From contig OX421962.1 of NCBI GenBank assembly GCA_949128115.1, positions 9,704,262-9,768,261 of the forward strand: DNA of 64,000 bases, read 5' to 3'. The notes beneath the pieces were generated by a model, which made no database searches, was not told the DNA's origin, and worked only from the letters and a program-made list of their open reading frames with translations. A program made the position numbers and the translations under genes. The DNA comes from Anaspis maculata (Eukaryota; Arthropoda; Insecta; Coleoptera; Scraptiidae). Shown piece by piece: positions 11,457 to 23,044 of this stretch. Position 1 is the stretch's first letter; each line of letters starts with the position of its first letter.

Positions 11457-11791
11457 GGATGTTGCTGTTGTTGGTGCTGGGAAGCCGGCGTCGAGGGATT
11501 CGATTTGGGTGAAGACACGTTGCTCTTCACCGAAGCATTGGTGTGCGCTTTGACCGTCACGTTGGTCGATATCTGCTGGGGCTGCGAATTGGCCGCGGAG
11601 GTGGTGAACTCGAGCTGCTGGACTATCTCCACCGAGAACTTGGTCAGCCCGTCGTTCTGCTGGTGTTGCTGCTGGGTGGTACACTGCAGTTTAACGGGCG
11701 GCTCGTAGTTTTCGCCGCCGCCGCCTCCAGGGCCGGAATTGTTGCCCTGTTGGTCGAGGTCTTCGGCCGGGCGTTTCAGGAACTTTTGTTG
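11078..11791 (-). CDS. mam: mastermind, exon 2 of those visible (poly-Q and acidic segment)
   Basis: This 714-nt, phase 0/0 exon encodes 238 residues. It opens [15 protein letters not shown], the conserved stretch that follows the MamL-1 helix in insect Mastermind. Then come a Gly-rich patch, a Ser/Thr/Pro segment, a poly-glutamine run (about residues 113-137 of the exon) and an acidic region (about 155-205; [34 protein letters not shown]) resembling the acidic activation cluster of the family. A His/Gly patch [11 protein letters not shown] follows, ending VKDIQQQ. The acceptor is 'catgtttcag' (AG at 11793-11792), so an apparent ATG at 11800 lies in the intron. The donor is CAG|GTACGT at 11077. 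The first half is thought to contribute to CSL/Notch complex stability and p300/CBP recruitment by family knowledge; that is not shown here. Confidence 0.93.
11381..11455 (-). repeat. mam: Coding poly-glutamine tract, 25 codons
   Basis: There are twenty-five consecutive Gln codons in frame, 20 CAA and 5 CAG, with the CAG codons in two small clusters of three and two. A Pro flanks it on the N-terminal side and Lys-Asn-Ser-Ser on the C-terminal side. Long Q tracts are usual in insect Mastermind. Antisense frames give long Leu or Cys runs, which are artefacts. Confidence 0.95.
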
Positions 11792-12994
11792 CTGAAACAT
11801 GTCACATTTCGATGATTATCATCCGGAGAAGCATCGAATAGTTGGAAGAAACAAAGAAATGTGGGTCAGTCCGCTCTGAGCTTGATGAGCAATTACGTGC
11901 GTCATTTACATGGGCAAGTTGCTCATATAAACAATTATATTGTCGGGTTTGAGAGGGGCATCAAAGTGCCGATGGGTTTTACGTCACACGTGTGTTTGTA
12001 AAAGATGGAATTTTTGCGTCTCATTTCCGCGTAGGTACTACACACACGTACGCTATCGAAAATACACGGCCGGCATCCGCACGCCTCCTATCACTAAGCT
12101 CGGGATTGACTCGACAATTTTCAACGAGAATTTTTAGAATTCCAGGCGCAATTTCGCAGGCTCTGTTTTAAAAATCCACGCATTAAAAACCTTGATTTCA
12201 CGCTGCTCGCTGTATTCTAACTCGTGCCAAAGCTGTCGGTGGTGTAACCGAAAGCCACTTCGAATTATCCGGTGTTATAGTACAATCGAGCAGAGCAAGC
12301 AAAAGGTTCTTTGAGCCGAAGTGAACACATCGATTTTCGTAAGCAGATAATAATCTGAACCTCGGATGCATTCAAATCATCAAGATAGCATAATTTCACC
12401 TCATATAAAGTCAAATCAGGTTGCATTTGGACACGTTTATTTAGACAAAAAGTTTGACAAGTAATGTAACACCACCTTAATGGCCGATATCGTTTTCGTC
12501 CAGGCAATAGTATCGTATGGGTTTTCAGGAAATTTCAACAGGAGAGGCAGAAAACAGATTTTTCTCACGATCACGTACAAAAGTGACTTGTTACGTCGTT
12601 TTCTGCTTCTGTCTGCTTTTCGATACTTTTACCGATTGTATCAAATCCTTTTGGCTCTCTTATCTGACTTTCTTATTCCGACAGTAAGTACCTACCTTCG
12701 TTCGAACAGATAACGTTCAATTGATTCCGACTTGAGTTGAAGCCCAGCCTCTCTTTCAGAACGTAATATTTCGCTCATTGTGGTAATAACAGCGACTGGC
12801 AATGTCGTATATTTCATGTTTGCAAAATTAGCCAACCGTCACCTGTTCATTTTCTTTGCCTTATGTACATAAAATTTGTATTCGTAATCTAAACTTAGCT
12901 TTATCTTCAGTATTATATTAGTCCGACGGGTGAACCACGGCCAAAAATCTGGTACAAAAAACCTCCAAATAGAATAAAACCCCCAATACCTCCA

Positions 12995-13115
12995 CCATAC
13001 GTGCACACATCTCCACGGATCCCCATGGATCTCCAGGGATCCCGACAGGTCTCCACAGATCTCCACAAGACCTCCACGGATCTCCACAAAACCTCCATGG
13101 ATCTCCACAGTCTAG
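12995..13115. repeat. CTCCACGGAT minisatellite, left block
   Basis: About ten degenerate copies of 'atctccacggatctccac' occur with 'acctccatgg' variants. It lies in the nested insertion; a second block in the same orientation is at 14378-14475. Confidence 0.85.
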
Positions 13116-13379
13116 CGCATGCGCAGTGTTCACGTACATACGTACACACATACTGCATAGGGTTATCTCAAGTGGGGATCAAAATCAATTGTCTTCTCAC
13201 CAAATGAATATGACCGTGTCATAAAGGGGACCCCGATTTCGATCTTTCCAAAAGTAGGGATAGACTACAAACGGTGGCCCAGAAGGTTTTTTTAAAAGAA
13301 AATTTGCGAAAAAAACACAAATTTTCGAGAAAAAAAATATGAAAGGAAGGAAATTACGCAGTGTATTTTTTGCGCCGGG

Positions 13380-13700
13380 CGGAATAACGTGTCGTAAAAC
13401 AAAACAGGGCAGAAAATGGCAAGAAATCGGAAGAAAACCAGAAAGACATTGTTTTTGTGACAATATGCCACCAAAATACACAAACGGGACCGTGGAGCAA
13501 AATAGAAGTGCTGGGCGAAGAGAAGCTGAAAAGAACGCATCATAAAACTAAGAACAGGGTGAAAAATCGCAAGTAATTATGAGAGAATCAGTGAAAGACA
13601 TTGGTATTGTGGCAATACGCTACCATAAGACACCAACGGGACCAAGGGGCGAAATTGGACTGTTGGGCGGGAAGAGACTGAAAAAAACGCGTCATAAAAC
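13380..13700. repeat. Diverged tandem duplication, about 160-bp unit
   Basis: Two successive units share 'ggaagaaaaccagaaagaca'-like text, 'ttgtgacaatatgccacc' against 'ttgtggcaatacgctacc', 'acgggacc' and 'gctgaaaa(g/a)aacgc(a/g)tcataaaac'. The rest of the block to about 14000 is purine-rich with weaker echoes. Confidence 0.65.
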
Positions 13701-14377
13701 AAGAAACAAGGCTGAAAATCGCTAACAATCGTAAAAAAAAACATTCACAAGTAAGAATAAATCACACGAAACGGGAAGAAAGTTGCAAGATAAGGCAGTC
13801 GACGCGTGTAAGGAAGGAATGAAATGCAGGGGGAAAAACGGAAGAGCCCAAAAAAGGATAACAACGAATGGTAAGGATATCGCGCAAAAGCATAAAAAGA
13901 AGGTGAAGTTCGTTTAGAAAGAAGGAATAAAACAGGAAAGACGGGAAGAAAGTCGCGAAAAATAAGTAGGTGACGCGTGTAATTTCTCTATTTGCTTTTC
14001 AAATCATATTGGTGTTTTTTTTTTTTAATGGCAATAACGTAGTGCGCTATGTGGAGCACATGCATCTTTACATTTTTCGCATAGCTCCTTGACCGTCAAT
14101 TGTCAGAAAAGAACAGCGAGAATAGTGTGGTCACCATGGCGACAAGCAAGGAAAGTGGACAATGTTCAAGTGCGAAAATTGAATAGTTAACGTTAGTAAA
14201 TCGCATTCTCCCGTACCTAGATCGACGATATCAAAAATTCGCCGATCTATCAATACAAAGTATTTCCTTACTATTTTCAATTAGAGCTGGCCGACAAATC
14301 AAGCTTAGATATCAAAACATTGATCCAAAGATATCATCATTTGACTTCAAATATCGGAAAATGTCCAAATTGAGAAA

Positions 14378-14475
14378 AAATCTCCACGAAATCTCCACGG
14401 ATCTCCACGGATCTCCACGGATCCCCAAAAACCTCCAGCCACGGATCTCCACGGATCTCCACCAAACCTCCACGG
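14378..14475. repeat. CTCCACGGAT minisatellite, right block
   Basis: Seven to eight copies of 'atctccacgg' and 'acctccacgg' occur, in the same orientation as the block at 12995-13115, inside the same insertion. Confidence 0.85.
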
Positions 14476-14844
14476 CTTCAAGGCGAGGGACAGAAAACCT
14501 TCACAGTGGTTAAGCCCCCGTATTAGTCATTGCTTGGTACAATCATTATTTTTGGGAATTCGGCTCACAATACTGTGGCGCCCCGACCAACTCAAGAACC
14601 CCGGCCTTCTCCACTGATTAGCTGGCGAGCCGTGTTCCTAAATAAGACAGACCGTTAGGTGAGTCGCCCCGAAAAGCCACGAAGCCTTTTTGGCATGCAA
14701 CAATGTTACCAAAGAACAGTTACTGTTTACAGTTACATTGCAAAATACTCGTAATTTTCTGTACTATTGGACTCCAAATCAGTTTTTTTGCACTCCCGTG
14801 AAAAGTTCAATTTTTCAGTTCGTTACTGCCGTGAAGCCCTCGAT

Positions 14845-15195
14845 ACGTAATTTTTGGGAACTGTTTATGACAGATTAATCAGTAAAAATCATCAACCACT
14901 GGGTGGGAACGGGACTTTTATTTGATACACAGGATAAATAAAATGAACCTCAGAAATTAATTTTTAATTAAAACTCCCGTAAAAATTTTCTGCGGAAACG
15001 AAAAGAGTCGCACCTTGTTTTAAATTATTTTAGGGACCAATGGAATATTTTACGGGCATTGAATGAAGAAAATCGGATTTTTGTGATCAAAGACTCACCC
15101 TGTATCACTAGCAGAAATTAAGTGCACAACCACTTGTTGATGATTTTTACTGATTAGTCGATTAGTCCATCACAAAAAATTCCCGAAAATCATTT
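14845..15195. mobile_element. Inverted-repeat element, about 350 bp
   Basis: The left text 'aatcagtaaaaatcatcaac' near 14877 is the reverse complement of 'gttgatgatttttactgatt' near 15136. The pairing extends outward to 'taatttttgggaactg' against 'caaaaaattcccgaaaa'. The arms are about 55-60 bp. It contains a 'caccctgtat' motif near 15097. Non-coding. Confidence 0.65.
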
Positions 15196-15364
15196 TGAAT
15201 AACGGAGGTAATGGAGAGCGAAGTTTCAGCCTTTTTACCCCCTATATCTTCAAAAATGAACGTCATCAATTTTTCCTACCATTTTTCTCGTGCTACCTAC
15301 CACCATTTTCCGGTGTGGATTTCACACACTGGTCTGGACTCGGAATGCGTTACTTTTAAGACAA

Positions 15365-16268
15365 CCTGTATGGACAGGGAGTTGGTGCCTCAAAACTTAC
15401 GTCTTAAGGTACATGATTTTAACCCTGTAGGTCTGATGTGCGTTGATAAGGTTGTTGAAAATTGGTTTGTCTTACATGTCAGACCGGGGGCTTTAGGCTG
15501 GTATGAGCCTGTCAATTTTCAAAAAAATCGCCAAAAATTTACCTTATGACCGTACATGAATAAAACCAATTGGATTTTGCGTGGGAACATCCCTTTGATC
15601 GAAAATCTGGTCGTAAGACAAAATTTTTGGGGGCTTTCGGTCCATAAGACAAGTTTGAAATTTTCAAAAAAAGACCAAAATTTATCAATTTTTTCACAGG
15701 CGTTTTGTTGAGTAACTCACCAAGTGTGATATATGTATATTTGTAACTAGGATGAGAAACGGAATCGATTTCCATATTAAAATACAGGGTACGATTTGAG
15801 AAAAAAATTTTGATGTTGCACCCTGTAAGCAATGTACCATTAAAAAATTTTGTGGGCAGATTTGAGACCTGCGTGAAAAATCATGTGAGAATCGTTTTTC
15901 ATTCCTGAAATTATGCCAAAGCAGAAGTCTCCAGGAGGAAGTAGATTTTGTCCTTTTTGAAAATTTCAAACTTGTCTTATGAACCGAGAGCCCCCAAAAA
16001 TTTTGTCTTATGAGCCGATTTTTGATTAAGGGGATGTTCCCACACAAAAGCCCGTTGGTTTCATTCATGTACCTTATGACATAAACTTTTGACATTTTTC
16101 GAAAATTGACAAGCCTATACCAGCCTGAAGCCCCCGGTCTGACATGTAAGACATCCTTGTGTAAGACAAAGACATTTTTAACAACCTTATCAACGCACAT
16201 TAGACCTACAGGGTTAAAATCATGTACCTTATGACGTAAGTTTTGAGGCACCAGCTCCCTGTCCAGTA
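15365..16268. mobile_element. Foldback element, about 0.9 kb
   Basis: The arms of about 310 bp (15365-15675 and 15950-16268) are inverted. Examples are 'ttgaggcaccagctccctgt' (right) against 'acagggagttggtgcctcaa' (left), and 'gtcagaccgggggctt' against 'aagcccccggtctgac'. The loop is about 275 bp. No protein similarity was recognised. Confidence 0.8.
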
Positions 16269-16369
16269 TATTGTATTTGTGGTTTCTTTCGTATATCTAG
16301 TTTTCTTTTGAAGATTCTGCAGTCGTTCGCTGTCCTCACCTCACAGTACAACTTGAGGTCGTTGGAATA

Positions 16370-16639
16370 TTAAAAGGTTTTCGCGGAAATCCCGGAAAGG
16401 ACATCATCAACGTAGACGTCAAAGAAAAAAGGCTCCAAGGAAGCTCTCTGGGGTATCCCGGATGACTGGTGGGAATACTCGGATTTGAAACCATTGTACT
16501 GAACGTATTGCTGTCTGTTCTCAAGGAGTTTAAAAAACCAAAGTTGCCAAGTTTTCTGCACAATATCAAAAGTGCTCAAAATGAGATTGAAGAAACTGGG
16601 AAGATTGCAAAATTTGAAAGATCCTGAAGTTGCCTCCAT
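16370..16639 (-). pseudogene. Fragment of non-LTR reverse transcriptase
   Basis: The minus-strand frame reads ENRQQYVQYNGFKSE then SGIPQ..ASLEPFFFDVYVDDV. This matches the order of RT core motifs in jockey/CR1-type LINEs ('NRTQYVK-NG-KS', 'SGVPQGS-LGP-LF-IYINDL'). Only about 80 residues remain, the GS of the PQGS motif is altered, and no stop-free continuation exists on either side. It is a dead fragment inserted in the mam intron. Confidence 0.7.
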
Positions 16640-17269
16640 TTCAAAATAGTAATGGCGGAATATTCATCTTTTTCTTTATTTGTATTAAAATTATGACTAA
16701 AGCCGCCTCAGACTATCAATATTTTTGCACAATAAAATTTCTTCAATATATCATGCAATATTCTGCAGCGATATTGAAAGCTAACAGTCCTCTTTTTACT
16801 GTCAATGCATATTTATACTCAAATGGGTGAATATTATTGAACAAAAAATTCGAAACAATTTATTTTATTGTCGTTTCTTTGCTTTTCAGTTATTTATGAT
16901 GATGAAGTATGGTAAGTAGTTGGTACAGGAACCAAGGAGATCAATAAGGAAATAATTGCAAACAGGCTGGAAATCGGCTTAAATGATCTTTATAGTTCAG
17001 GCTATAGCATACTGATTTGCTACTTTGTGCCTATTAGACACAATCTGACAACAACGCTCAATGCACATGAGGCGATAGCCTACCTAGTGCGCCAGCGCAG
17101 AATAGGTTTATTACGTCATCGGTGTTCCAATTCAAACTTAACCCGTTCCCGCCGAAATTTTCAACTTTTTTTTCCAAAAAAGTATAGACTTTTGAGACGA
17201 ACAATTTTTATGTCTGTGATGACCACAGTTTATACTTTGTTTTGAACAAATAAAAAATCGGTTGTGTCA

Positions 17270-17345
17270 CCCCAAAACTTTCCCGACTAGTATTCAGGGA
17301 CCTGGTGTGAATTTTTGCTCGAAACGTCCTCGAAAGATGGGTACA
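17270..17345 (+). repeat. Dispersed repeat shared with 53585-53650
   Basis: 'aaaactttcccg' followed by 'gtattcagggac', then a 'tcga..cgtcc' phrase, is repeated near 53591-53648 in the same orientation. Class unknown. Confidence 0.55.
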
Positions 17346-19006
17346 CACACAATCTCCTGGATTAAAAACACCTTAACCTAAGCCGACAGCATCAAACGGG
17401 TACTTTATCCTGACTGGACTATGGTGAGAAATTAGCAGTCCAAAGAGAAGTGCTTTCGAGAGAGCATGCGGTATTTGAAACTGAGAAAAAGTCGAATCGG
17501 TAACCCGAAACGCATGGCAAATCTGATGTCGCACTCCTCCTAGGCGATTGCAAATTTCAAACTATCAAGCGAAGTGAAAGCGCGTCGTTGAAAGTAAATT
17601 GCAATAGAAAAAAATGCTCTTTTAGTTCATGTATCACTTGAACCTCGACTTGCAGAGCGATCGGCTCATGCAATCCAATTTTTTGTGTTGTTTGAGGTCT
17701 CTGTGTATGTCCTGCCCGCCTTTAGTAGAAAGCTTTCATCAGGCACACACACACAAACACACAAACACAAGCCTCCAAATACCTATTGTTCGTCAATAAT
17801 TATTCCGAAAATGTTCCGTAACTTTATGCTAATCTCAGAGCGCAACAGCGAACTTATAACGATAAAAGAAGACGGGGAAAAAAAACGAAGATTTTTGTCT
17901 GAAAGGAAACGATAAATTCGATTTTAAAATCATTATCTGCCTATACAAATTTAAATTTTTTTCTTGTTGTCATGCATATTATAAACATATACACTTTGTG
18001 CGTCTGCTGAAGGTGCATTGTAATATGCCTTTGTGTCACTTTGGACTGGAAAACTGGTTCTTGCGTCACACACACCGCGATGACATTGTGTGTGTGTGTA
18101 TATGCTTGCTGTTGTTGTACAGGACGTGGAGAAGCGCACACCGGACATCATAATGGGTTGTTGTTTTCGTCAAGTTTTTTACCTGAATGTGAGTGTGTGT
18201 AAGTTGGTGTGGACGGTAATCTTGTACCTAGGAAATATTTACTTTTGTAAAACACGTATTGGTATCGGTATCTATTGGAGAACGTCACATCCAGCCAAAT
18301 ACCAAAAAACACGATCAGTAAACACGAAAACACTTCTAAAATCAAATGAAGTGAGATATTTTTTTCAGTAAATTTTACTGGTTGGTTATTAGAACTTGTA
18401 TCTATTTTGCGGAATGCAAAACAGTTTTTGGGTTCGTTTTTGGGAACTGAGACCAACTCTAGATACCTTTTTCCAATGCGGTCAGGTCAGATATTTGAAG
18501 GTTGCAGAGGACGAATTCTATTCTAAATTTTTCCGCAGAGCGAATGCTTCAAAGTGGCATACAAAAGACTTTTCAAACTACTAGCCCTACATAGCCATCA
18601 TTATCTACCGATATACGACCCAAGAAGTCTTATTTACCTAGGTCGATGATTTTTCAATATTGACCAAGCTCAATAATGAAACTTCAAAGCTAACTGAAAA
18701 TCAATTACCGTAACGTGTATAGCAATTTGCCTTCTGTAGTCCGTGGATGAATTGTCTTGGTGGTGAGATGTAGTTTCACAGCCAATTATAATTTACACTC
18801 GAATTTACATTTGAAATAAGAAAGTTGAACTTGACCTTTCAAAATGTAGGAGAATTTAAAAATTTTTGAAGACCATGTTATCGAGTATGTTATTCTTCGT
18901 CAAAAACTGCCCGCAGAAAGTTTCAATAGCTTGAAGAGATATTCATAACAGAAAAGTTATGACACTTCTCCAAAATTTGTAGAATGTCAATTTCCGCCAA
19001 CATCTC

Positions 19007-19056
19007 GGTCAGGTCCGGTCAGGTCCGGTCAGGTCAGGTCAGGTCAGGTCAGGTTA
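19007..19056 (+). repeat. Interstitial telomere-type (TCAGG)n array
   Basis: Ten pentamers of GGTCA type occur (seven canonical, two GGTCC variants, and a last unit GGTTA, which is the TTAGG form). TCAGG is the telomere unit reported in many beetles. No retrotransposon end was recognised beside this array. Confidence 0.85.
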
Positions 19057-19599
19057 GATCAAACTTTGGTCAAGTTTTTCTCTATCTGGTTTAGAAAGAA
19101 GAAAAACAACCAAAACTGAGCAATCTGAGACACCTAGGCAATGGCATTTTGTTTTCATTATTTGACTGGAGAATACATACTTAAGAATTTGAAACTTTTT
19201 CTTCAAAAATCCAAAATGTAAAAATGACGCAGTGTCCATTAGGAAACCGCATGCCAAATTCGAAATTTGTATTCTCAAAAATCGATGCGTAGGAACGAAA
19301 ACTGCGATCTCCCCCTTTTTCGTTCGCTTGAATTCCCTCTCAACCTCATTGGCTCGAAATACGCTAGGACAGGTCAATTTAGGATCTGCAGTTTACTTCG
19401 GCTACTGCCATTCATCTACCTTTCATCGTCAGAAGGAGAGGGGACGGGAATTATTTATCTCAGAATTTTCTTCGAATTAAAATGGCTTTTTTTTATAATA
19501 CCGTTTTTTTTTTTTGATAGACATGAAAAATTCTATCATTCAAAGAGAACATTAGGAAGAACAGAAAAAACAGCAAAACACAAAAAAAACGAAGTCGCC

Positions 19600-20380
19600 C
19601 TTCGAAGGCGAAGCAACTGAAGTCTTAAATAAGACTATTATTGAAAATTGACAAAAATCCAGAAATTCAGTCAAAATTTCAAATATGAAAAGTGAAAGCA
19701 AAAAGAAAGTGAACACAAATTTCAGGAAAAAAATCGATATTCGTTGAAAATCGTAGAAATTCATCAAAACCTCAAATGAAGCAGTGAAAGTTGATCAAAA
19801 TTTGTCAGGCCAGGTCAGGTCAGATTATGAAAATGGTATGCATGTTGCAGTAATTTACCAATGGGGTGTTTGTAATTTAGGTAAATTACAATTTCACATC
19901 ACTGAATTCAATACATTAAATTTTAACTGCGATAGTGGAAAATTTGTCAAAAATATCTCTTGAAATTTCTGAGATTGATGGAAGAAGGTGAACCACTCGT
20001 TATACTATCGCTTGAAATAGCTGGAAGCTAAAATAAGTCAAAAATTGACCCGAAAGAAACAAAACTACTACTGCGAACAGCAAAAGTTGCTATGTACTAT
20101 TTTTTGTCAAAATATCCCTTTCGAGTTCGATAAAAACATCAATCTGGAACGGCTAAAGTAGAGCAAAAGTCGAAATATCGCCTGAAAATCGTCAAAATAT
20201 CAATTTGGAACGGCGAAACAACTGAAGTCCGAAAATATTAAGACCATGATTGAAAATATCGTCCAAGATCTCGAAATTTAATCAAAATTTCGAATTTGAA
20301 ACGTGAAAGCAAAAAAGAAAATGAACACAAATTCTTCAAAATGATTTCACTTCAAATCACAGGAATCAGTCAAAAAATCA
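19600..20380. repeat. Diverged direct duplication, about 540 bp apart
   Basis: 'gcgaagcaactgaagtc' near 19608, with 'aaagcaaaaagaaagtgaac' near 19695, recurs as 'gcgaaacaactgaagtcc' near 20213 and 'aaagcaaaaaagaaaatgaac' near 20308. The intervening text is similarly A-rich with 'gtcaaaat' phrases. It contains a short TCAGG run at 19804-19825. Confidence 0.6.
19804..19825 (+). repeat. Short TCAGG run
   Basis: About four pentamers (one GCCAG variant) stand alone inside the A-rich duplication. It is a second small telomere-type island, 750 bp from the array at 19007. Confidence 0.6.
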
Positions 20381-20395
20381 ATTTGGATCCGGAGC

Positions 20396-20565
20396 GGTCG
20401 TGGCCGAGTGGTATAGGTGATGGCAAGCCGACCCACTCGCGCTGCGCTGTGCGGGTTCGAATCCCGCTACATCCATGGATATTTTGTTCTGTCCCCGAGG
20501 TTGCATGGTAGAGCAGCTAATAGCTGAATGCCACCTCGTTGAGTAAGTGAATTAAAAAAAAAGTA
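20396..20565 (+). mobile_element. tRNA-derived SINE
   Basis: The head carries an RNA polymerase III A box (tggccgagtgg, about 20401-20411) and B box (gggttcgaatccc, about 20452-20464) with a T stem GCGGG/CCCGC, resembling a Ser-type tRNA. The 5' and 3' acceptor halves do not pair, so it is not a working tRNA. A tRNA-unrelated body ('gaggttgcatggtagagcag') follows, ending in an A-rich tail near 20550. No clear target duplication was found. Confidence 0.75.
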
Positions 20566-20865
20566 CAATATTATTCAACTTTTCCAAAAAAAAAAAGCTT
20601 CAAATCGCAGAGATTAGTCAAAAACTCTAATGCAGCGCTGAAAGTAAATCAAAATTTGTCAAAATATCGCCAAAAATCGCTGAATCAGTGAAAATATCAA
20701 TTTTAAACAGCGAAGTAAACCCTTAATTAGCCGAAAATTACACATTGCTGAGAATTCTGTCAAAACTTGGATTTGGGTCGACAAAAAAAAGAGTTTTTCA
20801 GAATACCGCTTATAACAGTAAAATTGGCAACAATTCGAAACAGCGAAAGTGAACAAACAAAGGGC

Positions 20866-21557
20866 GTGTTCATTCTCAAACTTCCCAATCAGAGTTCTCG
20901 CCGGCAATTTTTTTTTCCCTGGAAAACGCCGAAACAAGTTGATTTCCATTTCAAGAGGGGCAAAAACACGTATTGTCAAATTTTTATCCATAACCTCTTC
21001 GCCCCCACCCTACCCTACTTTAAAATTCCAAATAGCTGCCTATCTTGCGAAACATCAAATTGAAGGTAATAAAATTCTCGTCTTGTCAAACATATTTTAA
21101 AAATTCTCAACCACCTTTCAATCCTTCTCCAAATTCTCTCATTTATAGTTGATAGTTTTTCCCTATCAACTCCCTGATTCTTGAGAATAGAGATTTTCCA
21201 GCAAAAACAGGTGATTTATTGCGATAGGGACATATAAGACACGTATTGCCAAATTTTCATCTTCAATCCCTCGAACTAGAGAATTAAGAGAATTTTTTAA
21301 AAGGGTGAGGGGATGGTTTTTTTATATAAAGATAATTTTATTACCTTCATTTTGATGTACAACAATTAACAAGATATGTGATGCTACTTAAAATTTCAAG
21401 TAGGGTAGGGTGGAGGTGAAGGGGTTGAAGATAAAATTTACCAATATCCACGTGTCCTAGATGTCCCTCTAGATATTAGAATCGACCTCTTTCGGCATTT
21501 TCCAGGCGAAAATTTTGGCGGCGAGAAATCTGGGGTGGATAGTTTGAAAATGAACAC
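20866..21557. mobile_element. Foldback element, about 0.7 kb
   Basis: The left end 'gtgttcattctcaaac' pairs with the right end 'gtttgaaaatgaacac'. Inner matches include 'ctggaaaacgccgaaac' against 'cggcattttccag' and 'ccaccctaccctactt' against 'aagtagggtagggtgg'. The arms are about 225 bp. Non-coding. Confidence 0.75.
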
Positions 21558-23044
21558 CTGTATACTTATAGGTAGATAAGATATTACACAAGTTGACAGC
21601 AGCAGATGAAAATAATGAATATTTAGGAATCCAGTCAGAACGCAAACAAAACTTTTTTATTCTTCCCAATTTTTTGTTTTTCTAATTTTTTTGCTTTCCC
21701 AATGTTCTCAGTTTTCTAGTTTTTCCTTTATATTTTTGAAACAAAACCGTGAGGAAAATAAGAACATCCAAATTTCAAGTTCGAAGGACCATAACTATAA
21801 AATTACGTCCAAGCTACGAGTGAAAAAGGAATTTCAGTTCCATACTCGTACAATATTGTTGATTTAGGATTCAATTCGCTTGGTTTGATATGAATCACCC
21901 TGTACAGCCGACATTAGAGAGCCGATCATCAAACTTATGAGAACTTTTTTTGTGTAATAAAACGATTGTTTGCGAGAGGCAAATGAACAAAAGGACCCCC
22001 AGGTCCGTTTCGAATTACACGCACCTGCACTTTCAGCTCATCTGCTTCTGAAGCATCGCTATATTATGTCTAATGGGGACCAGACTTGCGGGTCGTAATC
22101 TAGGTGCTGATTTTATTAAAATGAATGCCCACTCGGTCGAGTTTTAGTGCTTTTTCGCCGCCAAGTTGGATGATATCATCAGCAAGGCGGCCATTACCGC
22201 AAGGTCACATCCAATGCGACCAACCTGACGAAAAAAAAAACTGTAATTGGATTGATACAAGGTGTCCCAAGGGACGGCGCCAGACCAGGGATTACGAGTG
22301 CCTGTGGATAATACCGTTGCGGTGCTTTTCAAACCGCACGCACCTACTTTTATCCGAAGATTAACTTTTGTGTTCAATATTAATTAATCATATTTACTTT
22401 CAGATGCTACGGTAGCCACGAACCGTGAAATGACAAAAATTGACATCGAACGACAGAAATCAGGCATATGAACATATCTCAAATTTTTCACAGCTTGCTG
22501 CGATCCAAACACTAATAGGATCAAGTTGTAATTTCATATTTTTGTTTTTTATGCAGTATCCAAGATCAAGTGTTTGATTTTCAAATAGAACACCCGGGAG
22601 AACACCTGTATATTTTGTATATTCAAATAAAGATGTTTCCCACAGATGCAACGGTGTTCTGAAAAACTTGGAGTACATCTGCTGATCTGATGGCCGAAGG
22701 TGGCCGTGACCAAATCAGACGTTTGAAGTTCACGTCAAACGGAACCAATAGCTTTTTTTTGTTGATAATGCAATATTGGCTCCAGTTATAACAGTCCCCA
22801 CAGCGTAGCCGTGATTCGAGTGACCTGAGCAAATTTTCTGGTTCAACATTGTAGGCTTGTCGCTTTATTACCTGGTGTGAAACTGGCCTGTCCAAAAGTT
22901 GGGTTATGTCGCCTGTCTCAAATAACATCAAAATGTCAAAATCTTCAAAAAAAATTGAAGGTATGATGCATGGAATTTAGACTTGGCCGCACGGGCGTGC
23001 TTTGAATTTCACAAAATTTGGGATTCGTCTTGACGGGCGAAGCA

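Larger units (their letters stand above)
12923..14520. mobile_element. Nested insertion, 1.6 kb, with 7-bp target duplication
   Basis: It is flanked by TATTAGT on both sides (12916-12922 and 14521-14527); the uninterrupted copy near 58018-58040 has it once. The ends are imperfect inverted repeats: 'cgacgggtgaaccacgg' on the left and the reverse complement of 'cagtggttaagcccccg' on the right, about 12 of 17 positions. The interior holds two minisatellites of 'ctccacggat' and a purine-rich block. No transposase was seen. It is probably a non-autonomous DNA transposon; superfamily not assigned. Confidence 0.75.
12767..14711 (+). mobile_element. Repeat copy split by a 1.6-kb insertion
   Basis: The left part (12767-12922) and right part (14521-14711) match, in order and orientation, one continuous sequence at 57876-58213. 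Shared phrases are 'gtggtaataacagcgactgg', 'gcaaaattagccaaccg' and 'tttttgggaattcgg', ending at 'tttttggcatgcaaca'. The left part stops and the right part resumes at TATTAGT. The repeat is non-coding; class uncertain (SINE- or MITE-like). Confidence 0.85.

Noticed and set aside
11069..11708. Plus-strand frames with long Leu or Cys runs
   Set aside because: They are the antisense of the mam poly-Q codons; the minus-strand exon has splice sites and family similarity.
20396..20474. Possible tRNA-Ser gene
   Set aside because: The A and B boxes and T stem are good, but the acceptor halves do not pair and a SINE-like body with an A-rich tail follows.
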